From CAZUVM01 sp964623885 (GTDB lineage Bacteria > Verrucomicrobiota > Verrucomicrobiia > Limisphaerales > UBA8199): a stretch of DNA of 20,134 nucleotides. The notes under the pieces were generated by a model. The model was not told the DNA's origin, ran no database searches, and was given only the letters and a program-made list of their open reading frames with translations. The stretch spans positions 1 through 20,134 of the forward strand of contig CAZUVM010000257.1 of assembly GCA_964623885.1 (NCBI GenBank), read 5' to 3'. Shown piece by piece: positions 14,265 through 20,134 of this stretch; the first letter of the stretch is position 1, and every line of letters begins with the position of its first letter. The position numbers and the translations under genes are program-made.

Positions 14265-16010
14265 CTATGCCGCAGTATCAAGTCGAGACGTAGATGCGGC
14301 AGGTTGCTCGAGCAGTTCAGGCGATGCGGACCTCGCGACAGCAGCAGGGTTTACCGGTGGCGTAACGATCGTTGAAGGCGTCGGGTTGGCCGGCAGTGTA
14401 AAGAAAAAAACCGAGCCTTTGCCAAGCGAGGACTCGACCCAAATGCGACCACCATGACGCTCGATGATTTTTTTGCACATGGCGAGGCCAATCCCGGTGC
14501 CTGGATACTCTTGGCGAGTGTGCAACCGTTGGAAGATAACAAACAAACGATCGAAATGCTTCGGGTCAATGCCGATGCCATTGTCCCGAACCGAGAAGAG
14601 CCACTCGCTATCTCGCCGTTCAGCAACGATTCGAACGTTCGGAGTTTCCGGGCCGTGGAACTTGATAGCATTGGCAACCAGATTTTGAAACACCTGGAGC
14701 AACTGCATCCGGTCGACCTGCACGCAAGGCAACCGTTCGTGAGTAACGACCGCGTTGCTTTCCTGGATGGCGACTTGGAGGTTTTTCAGCGCGGCATCGA
14801 GAACCTCCTCGCAATCGGTGAGTTCGAATGGATGCCCACGCTGATCGACACGCGAATAGGCCAGCAGATCTCGAATGAGAGCGTGCATGCGGTTGGCGCC
14901 ATCGATCGCGAAACCGATAAACTCTTTCGCCTGAGGACTGAGTTGCGCCGAGTGATGGTGAGTGACGAGTTGCAGGTAGCTGGTGATCATCCGCAATGGC
15001 TCGAACAAGTCATGCGATGCGACGTACGCAAATTGCTGAAGCTCGATATTCGACCGCTGCAGGTTGGCGCTGGCCTCGCGGAGTCTTTCTGCCGACTCGG
15101 CGCGCTCAAGATCGCCGTGGTGCAGCAATCGGGCATTCCACCAAATCAACATGGTAAAGATGAGAATGCAGGCGACCGCGAAAACCGACAGGCCAAACTC
15201 GCGGCCAATGTATTCGGCTTTCTCAGCCAGCAACACCATTCCGCCGAGAATCCACGGGACCAGAACAGCCATAGGCAACAAGCGGCGGACAACTGCGCCG
15301 CTCGTGGTTCGGCTGAGAATGAGACGCATGAATCCCCGATCAGACCTCGCGGCGAAAAACCCAAGCGCCAGTAAACTGAATGCCAGGGCGCTGTCGAGAG
15401 ACATGGGCATCTCCGAGCCCAAACGATAGAACACCAGAATTCGATAAGTATAGCCGACCAGCGCAAGCAACGCTATCCAGGCCGCTGCCAGCATGAGAAA
15501 TTGGGACGGCGGCGGACCTCGCCGAATCTGCCAATCGGCGAGGGCGATTGCCAAACCGGCCAGCACGAAGCACAGCGCGGTATTTGGCGCTACTTCGCTC
15601 AAGGGATACTGGCCCGCAGCCAGTAACCGTGAGGTAAATAAGAGACGATCAATGTGAAGGCCGAGCCCAAAAAGAAAATCGGCGAGTTTTAGCCCGCCCA
15701 TTAGCGCGACCAGAACTGCCAGGACGGTGCTGAACCTACATGGATCGTAGGCAATTTTCGCTGGCTCCTTGGTCAAACACCAGAGCGAGAACCCAGCAAG
15801 AACAAATCCCAGTGCCGTGATCGGATTCATTACCACGACCACAGGAAGCAAGCGAGTCAACGGCGGGACGGCCAAAGCCCAGCCCAGAAAGATAAGCGTG
15901 CTTCCCCCAATGACAGTGGCGGCGGTCCCCCTCGATAAAATGAGCAGAAGCCTCCACCTGGGATTCTTCACCCAGATTTCGTCCGTGGGTAGCTTTTCCT
16001 CCATAGGCAT
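14265..16010 (-). CDS. Multi-TM sensor histidine kinase
   Basis: Membrane histidine kinase of 581 residues. The first 290 residues are hydrophobic with about eight membrane helices (for example near 28-48, 55-76, 88-112, 140-158, 170-190, 203-218, 242-260, 270-290), forming a membrane-embedded sensor without a large periplasmic loop. A short linker leads to a HisKA domain with phospho-acceptor H333 in FAYVASHDLFEPLRMI, close to the phytochrome-type ASHDLQEPLR but with F for Q. HATPase_c shows the N-box FQNLVANAIKFHG, the G1 box DNGIGID, the F-box region FVIFQRLH and the G2 box GTGIGLAMCKKI. A proline- and serine-rich tail of about 40 residues follows. It starts 18 bp after the M48 peptidase stop and is followed by the SpoIIE regulator, so the three probably form an operon. 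The stimulus is unknown. Confidence 0.92.
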   Translation of the reverse strand: MPMEEKLPTDEIWVKNPRWRLLLILSRGTAATVIGGSTLIFLGWALAVPPLTRLLPVVVVMNPITALGFVLAGFSLWCLTKEPAKIAYDPCRFSTVLAVLVALMGGLKLADFLFGLGLHIDRLLFTSRLLAAGQYPLSEVAPNTALCFVLAGLAIALADWQIRRGPPPSQFLMLAAAWIALLALVGYTYRILVFYRLGSEMPMSLDSALAFSLLALGFFAARSDRGFMRLILSRTTSGAVVRRLLPMAVLVPWILGGMVLLAEKAEYIGREFGLSVFAVACILIFTMLIWWNARLLHHGDLERAESAERLREASANLQRSNIELQQFAYVASHDLFEPLRMITSYLQLVTHHHSAQLSPQAKEFIGFAIDGANRMHALIRDLLAYSRVDQRGHPFELTDCEEVLDAALKNLQVAIQESNAVVTHERLPCVQVDRMQLLQVFQNLVANAIKFHGPETPNVRIVAERRDSEWLFSVRDNGIGIDPKHFDRLFVIFQRLHTRQEYPGTGIGLAMCKKIIERHGGRIWVESSLGKGSVFFFTLPANPTPSTIVTPPVNPAAVARSASPELLEQPAASTSRLDTAA

Positions 16011-16028
16011 AACGCCTGTATGGAGAAC

Positions 16029-17135
16029 CTACTGGCTGTTTTGTGTGTGTTCAAAGGCGGATTTTCCCGGGAAGGCGCGCCATTTAGCCTCCAGTCGCCG
16101 AATGCGCCGCCCCGTAGGGGGATGACTGGAGAAAGCGGCTGGCTCGAGATTGAGCACATCTTGCCGCTCCACGGCTTGCAGGCGCCGCAGGACTACAATT
16201 GCGAATCGTGGATCAATGTGTGCTGCGACCAGGTAATCAAAGCCGACCATGTCGGCCTCCGTTTCGTGGGCCTGGGAATAGCTCTGTTGCACCAACAACT
16301 GCGAGCTGGCTCCCAGCAGCGAGACGACCCCGGCTTTGCCGGCAACAAAGAGTTTGAAGATGAGATACGGCCCAGCCGAGGCGATGATTTGGCGGAATAG
16401 ATGGTGCTGGGTCAGGTGAGCGATTTCGTGCGCAACCACGGCGGCCAATTCCTCGGGCGCCAGGACCAGGTCCATTAATCCAGCAGTGACGACGACCTGG
16501 CCACCTGGCAACGCGAACGCGTTCGGTGCTGATTGCTGTATGATGTAGAAGCGGTATTGTCTATTCGTATCCTGCAGAATGGCAAGCAGTGGGGCGACCG
16601 CATTGGTGAGGCGCGTCATGAGTTTAGGGTCATCGATAAAGGTTTGCCCGCGTCGCAAATCGGCCATAGCGGACTGACCCAGCTTGCGTTCAAAGTCCGG
16701 CGGAACGGCGGCCGCGAGCGAACGCACCATGGCCCCCAAGCCCATGGAGACGAGGGTCGCCAAAAGAGCAAAGCCGGCAAGGAACAAAACAGTAATTTTG
16801 ATTCGCCTTTTGAGCTCTTCGTAATTGCGGAAGTTCTGCAACTGTGCGCGGGTATGGGTTTCCTGGAATAACGACCGGTGGTTGAGGATCTTCACATCAT
16901 AGGTGAAGATTATCCGGTCGGAGCAATCAGGGTCGGAGAAGCAAACGCGACCACCGGCAGTATCATCCAACTCGATATGGAGTTTGGCCAGCGGGATCTC
17001 GAACGTGAGCGCGGGAGATTGGAACTGCAGGTTCCACCGGTCGACCGCGATTCGACCGGCGACTACTTCTTCTCCCAGGTTCGGGTGCGAAGCCGAGCCT
17101 AGAAATATTGAAGAATCCTCAGTCAATTCGACCAA
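16029..17135 (-). CDS. M48-family membrane-bound zinc metallopeptidase
   Basis: Membrane-anchored metalloprotease of 368 residues. The first 95 residues are a beta-rich domain (ASHPNLGEEVVAGRIAVDR ... ELDDTAGGRVCFSD) like the small N-terminal domain seen on some M48 proteins. One membrane helix lies at about 112-135. The catalytic domain has the zinc motif H236-E237-I238-A239-H240 in VVAHEIAHLTQHH and the third ligand E293 in SQAHETEADMVGFDYL. PNAFALPGGQVVVTAGL is also typical of M48. A hydrophobic patch at about 250-280 could dip into the membrane. Family members degrade misfolded or lipoprotein substrates, as do BepA and LoiP. The annotated start is TTG 17135; the frame opens only at about 17170 and contains no ATG, so the start is uncertain. 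The neighbouring downstream kinase suggests an envelope-stress unit. Confidence 0.9.
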   Translation of the reverse strand: MVELTEDSSIFLGSASHPNLGEEVVAGRIAVDRWNLQFQSPALTFEIPLAKLHIELDDTAGGRVCFSDPDCSDRIIFTYDVKILNHRSLFQETHTRAQLQNFRNYEELKRRIKITVLFLAGFALLATLVSMGLGAMVRSLAAAVPPDFERKLGQSAMADLRRGQTFIDDPKLMTRLTNAVAPLLAILQDTNRQYRFYIIQQSAPNAFALPGGQVVVTAGLMDLVLAPEELAAVVAHEIAHLTQHHLFRQIIASAGPYLIFKLFVAGKAGVVSLLGASSQLLVQQSYSQAHETEADMVGFDYLVAAHIDPRFAIVVLRRLQAVERQDVLNLEPAAFSSHPPTGRRIRRLEAKWRAFPGKSAFEHTQNSQ

Positions 17136-17208
17136 AGGATAAGCGCGTCGGGGTACCGGCGCACGACAATTTCAGGCAAGCAGGTCCGGTGCTTTTTGGA
17201 ACAAGGGT

Positions 17209-19218
17209 TTATTGGCCGGACTGGCATGCCCTAAGCAGGTCGGCTGCTTTGGCCGCTACCTCAGTCTGACCGGCGGAGATGGCCAATTCGTGAGCCTGCT
17301 CAGCCTGAACGGCTGCTTCCTTTATTTTTTGCGCCCGGCTCAAGGCGAGGGCCAGAAGAAAGTGCGTCCCAGGAGCACCGGGGGTGATCCTCAACGCGCC
17401 AGCAAAAGAATCGGCGGCTTCGGCTGGAGAATTCATTGCCAGCAGTGTGACCCCTAGATTGACATACGTGTCGGCATTTTGGGGCGCGAGTTGGCACGCG
17501 AGCCGGAGTTCGTCGGCAGCTTCACCGAGCCGATTTTGGCGGAAGCGCGTCAGCCCCAAATTGCAGTGAGCCGAAGCAAATCCCGGCCGAAGGGCTATCG
17601 CGGCGCTGAGATGCTCCGCCGCGGCATCAAGATTGCCCCGCTCCATTTCGAGGGTGCCGAGGTTGTAATGGCCTTCCGGATACCGCGGTTTCAGGCGCAG
17701 TAAAGCGAGATACAAGGATTCGGCTTCGGGCTTGCGTTCGGTTTGTTCACAAACTTTAGCCAGGTGGTCGTAAGCCAGGTAGTTGTCCGGCGTTGCTTCC
17801 AGGGCATGACGAAACAGGGCTTCTTCATCATGCCAATAGCGGATTTGTCGCGTGGTGCACATGACGCAGCTCAGAAGCACGGCAGCTGAAATGAAACAAA
17901 CAAGCCCACTCAAATGGTTTTCCTTGCCGGCGCTCAGGGTGGAACGTCGCGACCACGCCTGACTAAGCTCGGCCAATCCCCATGTCACAATCATGAACAA
18001 CCCAAGGCTCGGGATGTACATATAGCGATCAGCCATCGATTGCGAGCCAACCTGAACCACGCCGATGGTTGGAACCAAAGTGCCGAAAAACCAAAACCAA
18101 CCCACCCAAAAATAAGGCCGGCTCCTGGACCAAGCGAAAGCCGATACCGAAAATGTCAGCAGCAGCATTGCCGCACCAAGCACTGGCAGCAGTGGCCAAT
18201 GGTCCGGTAACGGATAGAAGACGCAGAGATTCACAGGCCAGAACGTTTTCAACAAATATCGAGGATATGCCACCAGGGCGTTTGCCAATCGCGCCCCGAG
18301 TGGCACAGATGCGAACGATGCGACCGCACCCCCTGATTCTTGAACGAGGAAAGTGATCACGCAGGCAGCGAAAGAAAGAGCGAAAAAAGGGATCTTCTCA
18401 ACAAGCAATGGTAACAAGCTTGAGGAGTTGGCAGGGGCTGGGCGGAAGAGAGGCAAATTGAAGCGATGCAACGGCCAGAAATCCAGCAGGAGGAGCACGC
18501 ACGGCAAGGTTACAAGCATTGGCTTGGACATAAGTCCCAGCCCGAACAGGAGCAGCGAGAGAAGGTACCACTGAATGGACGGCCCGGGGCGGGCGGAAGC
18601 ACTTGTTCCTGAGTCGGTGAGGGTTTCGGGAACTGCGCTCGAGGCAGGCTGGATGCCGCCTTGGAGCGGTTCAGTCGCAACCGCATGTTTGGCGTCAGTT
18701 GCGGCACCGGTTTTTGCCATTGAGTAGCGGGTGTAAGTCCCTAACGTGAGCAGAAAGAAAAGTGTGCTGAGGACGTCTTTACGTTCTGCGGCCCAGGCAA
18801 CCGATTCGACGTGCAAAGGATGCCAGGCGAACAAGGCCGCTACAAAAGCGCTTCGCCAGCACGCTCCGGTCATGGCACGGAACACAAGGAACACGAGGAC
18901 TGTATTTAGAGCATGCAGCAGAAGGCTGGTGAAATGATGGCCGCCAGGATTCAAACCATAGATTTGGCAATCCAGCATATGGGAGATCCACGTCAGCGGG
19001 TGGCAATTGCTGGCGTAGCCGCTGGTGAAGGCCCAGGTAATGCCCGACCACGTCAGCCCCGCCTGGATATGTGAGTTCTGGTAGACGTAGGTAGGGTCGT
19101 CCAAAACGACAAAGCCCTGTCTGGTTATTGGCCAGTACAGGGCTAGAGTCACCAACCCAAGCAAAAGGGCGATCAGCAGAGGGGTCGGGTTCTTTTTCAC
19201 CGCGTTTGATGAGTGCAA
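17209..19218 (-). CDS. TMTC-like membrane glycosyltransferase with C-terminal TPR repeats
   Basis: Polytopic membrane protein of up to 669 residues resembling TMTC/PMT-type (GT-C) protein O-mannosyltransferases. After the first helix (about 13-33) comes the acidic motif VLDDPTYVYQN, as in GT-C enzymes, whose first luminal or periplasmic loop carries catalytic acids. The segment HHFTSLLLHALNTVLVFLVF and the block FAWHPLHVESVAWAAERKDVLSTLFFLLTL are typical of this bacterial family. About ten helices follow to residue 460. The last 200 residues hold five or six TPRs, for example YPEGHYNLGTLEMERGNLDAA. Glycan donor and acceptor are unknown. The start is TTG 19218, directly behind a hairpin; GTG 19200 (giving MKKNPTPLLIALLLG) is an equally good choice. 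It is 37 bp after a pseudopilin gene; pilin-like proteins are known glycosylation targets, so a link is possible but inferred. Confidence 0.87.
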   Translation of the reverse strand: MHSSNAVKKNPTPLLIALLLGLVTLALYWPITRQGFVVLDDPTYVYQNSHIQAGLTWSGITWAFTSGYASNCHPLTWISHMLDCQIYGLNPGGHHFTSLLLHALNTVLVFLVFRAMTGACWRSAFVAALFAWHPLHVESVAWAAERKDVLSTLFFLLTLGTYTRYSMAKTGAATDAKHAVATEPLQGGIQPASSAVPETLTDSGTSASARPGPSIQWYLLSLLLFGLGLMSKPMLVTLPCVLLLLDFWPLHRFNLPLFRPAPANSSSLLPLLVEKIPFFALSFAACVITFLVQESGGAVASFASVPLGARLANALVAYPRYLLKTFWPVNLCVFYPLPDHWPLLPVLGAAMLLLTFSVSAFAWSRSRPYFWVGWFWFFGTLVPTIGVVQVGSQSMADRYMYIPSLGLFMIVTWGLAELSQAWSRRSTLSAGKENHLSGLVCFISAAVLLSCVMCTTRQIRYWHDEEALFRHALEATPDNYLAYDHLAKVCEQTERKPEAESLYLALLRLKPRYPEGHYNLGTLEMERGNLDAAAEHLSAAIALRPGFASAHCNLGLTRFRQNRLGEAADELRLACQLAPQNADTYVNLGVTLLAMNSPAEAADSFAGALRITPGAPGTHFLLALALSRAQKIKEAAVQAEQAHELAISAGQTEVAAKAADLLRACQSGQ

Positions 19219-19219
19219 A

Positions 19220-19247
19220 CCAGCGAGCCCTCGTGTCGACTCGCTGG
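19220..19247 (-). terminator. Hairpin between pseudopilin and TMTC-like gene
   Basis: Perfect 8-bp arms CCAGCGAG (19220-19227) and CTCGCTGG (19240-19247) enclose a 12-base loop that can itself pair by three bases. On the minus strand it follows the pseudopilin stop by 8 bp and is trailed only by TTTG. It is a weak terminator or attenuator, and it also lies immediately before the TTG start of the next gene, where it could hinder translation. Confidence 0.4.
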
Positions 19248-19255
19248 CAACCCGA

Positions 19256-19636
19256 CTAGCTGCTAGGCTCTGTGGCGATCATGTGTGTCGCCGGCGAGAT
19301 CTTGCAAGTCGGCGCGGTCGCTACATCGTTCGGTTCGTAACTGCCACCGAAGGTGGTATCGGTACCCGCTGAAGGACAGCTTACCGCATGCTTCAAGTAG
19401 CCACTGATATCAGTGTAACTCGGAGTAGAATTAGTGGACTGCTTGGTCTCCAGCGCCCATTGCTGTTTGGCGCTATCGATTTGGCGCAGGTTATTGACAC
19501 ACGTGTTCATCTGCGAGTTGGTACGGGCCCGAACCCAGGTGGGCGTCGCGATCGTCGCAAGCAGCCCAATGAGGGCCACCACGATCATGATCTCGACCAG
19601 GGTGAAGCCTGCCTGGCTCGATGTTCTAATTTTCAT
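19256..19636 (-). CDS. Type II secretion-type pseudopilin (prepilin-like, N-methylation motif)
   Basis: Small pilin-like protein of 126 residues. The leader MKIRTSSQAG is followed by FTLVEIMIVVALIGLLATIATP: prepilin peptidase would cut after G10, leaving F11 as the first residue and E15 as the conserved Glu+5. The hydrophobic helix then supports assembly in a pseudopilus or type IV-like fibre. The phrase CVNNLRQIDSAKQQWALETKQ is a frequent signature of Verrucomicrobiota pseudopilins. The short C-terminal domain contains two cysteines that could pair (SCPSAG and TCKI). Among genes here it has the clearest Shine-Dalgarno (AGAAAGG, 9 nt from the ATG), in keeping with high expression. It is a paralogue of the truncated gene upstream. 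No secretin, ATPase or other assembly gene is in the window. Confidence 0.92.
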   Translation of the reverse strand: MKIRTSSQAGFTLVEIMIVVALIGLLATIATPTWVRARTNSQMNTCVNNLRQIDSAKQQWALETKQSTNSTPSYTDISGYLKHAVSCPSAGTDTTFGGSYEPNDVATAPTCKISPATHMIATEPSS

Positions 19637-19681
19637 ACTGACGTGCCTTTCTGTCGCGCGGCGTGAACCAGCGGCAGGCGG

Positions 19682-19710
19682 TTTATAATATTATTACGGT
19701 AGCCGTTCAC
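19682..19710 (-). promoter_or_regulatory. Candidate promoter of the pseudopilin gene
   Basis: On the minus strand an AT-rich block (19682-19696) offers TATAAA at 19687-19682 with GTGAAC 17 bp upstream (19710-19705), a weak -35 matching three bases. The block follows the terminator of the upstream pilin and lies about 45 bp before the ATG at 19636, where a promoter is expected. The exact boxes are uncertain. Confidence 0.35.
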
Positions 19711-19775
19711 TTATTGCCTGTCGCCAACCGCATTTGGGGCTAAAAGAGCATTTTCTGCGCCGTTCTCAGGTCCGT

Positions 19776-19808
19776 AACAAAAAAGGCTTGGGCCGAGGCC
19801 CAAGCCTT
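19776..19808 (-). terminator. Intrinsic terminator of the upstream pseudopilin gene
   Basis: Read on the minus strand, AAGGCTTGGGC pairs perfectly with GCCCAAGCCTT across a 4-base loop, and the stem runs straight into six T residues (19784-19779). It lies 20 bp after the stop codon of the truncated pseudopilin. This is a textbook rho-independent terminator and separates the two pilin genes into different transcripts. Confidence 0.9.
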
Positions 19809-19812
19809 GATG

Positions 19813-19828
19813 GTTTTATCGATAAAAC
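19813..19828. repeat. 16-bp perfect palindrome at the pseudopilin stop codon
   Basis: GTTTTATCGATAAAAC is self-complementary and overlaps the last base of the TAG stop. It sits between the stop codon and the terminator stem, and could be a second weak hairpin or just AT-rich filler. Confidence 0.55.
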
Positions 19829-20134
19829 TACGAGCTCGGCTGCGCCGGCATCTTGTGGGTAGTTCCCAGGATTTTGCAGACTGGGAGGGTAGAAACATCG
19901 TTGATCGTGTAGCTCCCACCGAAGGTGGTGTCCGAACCAGCCGACGGGCAGGACACGGCGTTCTTCAGGTAACCGCTGATGTCCGTATAGCCAGGGACGG
20001 CGTTGGTGGCTTGCTTGGTCTCCAGCGCCCATTGCTGCTTGGCACCGTCGATTTGTCGCAAGTTGTTAATACATGCATTCATCTGGGACGTAGTGCGCGC
20101 CCGGACGAAGTTGGGAATCGCAATCGCCGCGAGG
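19828..20134 (-). CDS. Second pseudopilin, paralogue (5' end outside window)
   Basis: The minus-strand frame stays open through the window edge and codes LAAIAIPNFVRARTTSQMNACINNLRQID and onwards, so the leader and most of the hydrophobic helix lie beyond 20134. The visible part (102 residues) closely matches the pseudopilin at 19256: NNLRQIDGAKQQWALETKQ, YTDISGYLKNAVSCPSAGSDTTFGGSY and a C-terminus PSS. Two cysteines are conserved. It is a probable subunit of a type II secretion-like pseudopilus. A strong terminator follows. The internal ATG at 20082 is not the start. Confidence 0.9.
   Translation of the reverse strand, partial: LAAIAIPNFVRARTTSQMNACINNLRQIDGAKQQWALETKQATNAVPGYTDISGYLKNAVSCPSAGSDTTFGGSYTINDVSTLPVCKILGTTHKMPAQPSS

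Noticed and set aside
14454..15374. Open frame of 306 codons on the plus strand
   Set aside because: Antisense to the histidine kinase catalytic region; the translation is low-complexity and highly charged without motifs.

Overview
The window looks like a chromosomal segment of a Verrucomicrobiota bacterium, most likely a soil or freshwater Pedosphaera/Limisphaera-type lineage. This is an inference from gene content; no database search was possible. The strongest hints are two small pseudopilins with the NNLRQID.AKQQWALE signature common in that phylum, a beta-propeller sensor kinase, a TMTC-like TPR membrane protein, a Tat-exported Gfo/Idh/MocA oxidoreductase, and a PadR gene coupled to a membrane protein. 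Base composition is moderately GC-rich. Shine-Dalgarno sequences are scarce and several genes appear to start at TTG or GTG. I see no tRNA, rRNA, CRISPR array, transposase or phage gene.

Left part, plus strand (1-5326): a propeller/Y_Y_Y/HisKA_3 sensor kinase cut by the window edge, then its likely NarL-type response regulator. A gene-free stretch of about 420 bp follows, holding a large symmetric inverted-repeat element centred on a perfect 20-bp palindrome. After a good sigma70-type promoter with tandem operator-like repeats comes a PadR regulator. It is coupled to an unusual fusion protein: a PadR-partner N-terminal segment joined to a Wzz chain-length domain, which seems to carry an in-frame insert of about 81 bp with terminal inverted repeats.

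Middle part (5323-12726): a small minus-strand membrane protein meets the Wzz gene tail to tail with a 4-bp overlap and has a 17-bp palindrome just before its start. A secreted GH20 beta-hexosaminidase-like enzyme lies on the plus strand. Convergent with it is a minus-strand series of an exported FG-GAP/FGE-domain protein, the Tat-exported oxidoreductase, and an exported ApbE flavin transferase coupled to the oxidoreductase by a TGATG overlap. This reads as extracytoplasmic catabolism or protein modification.

Right part, minus strand (12857-20134): from upstream to downstream, a truncated pseudopilin with a near-perfect intrinsic terminator, a second paralogous pseudopilin, a TMTC-like glycosyltransferase with TPRs, an M48 membrane metalloprotease, a multi-TM histidine kinase, and a REC-SpoIIE phosphatase response regulator. 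The last three are closely spaced and probably form a signalling operon.

No single recognisable new defence or mobile system was found. The most unusual items are the PadR-linked Wzz fusion with its insert and internal ribosome-binding site, the large palindromic element, and the operator-like palindrome at 5712-5728.
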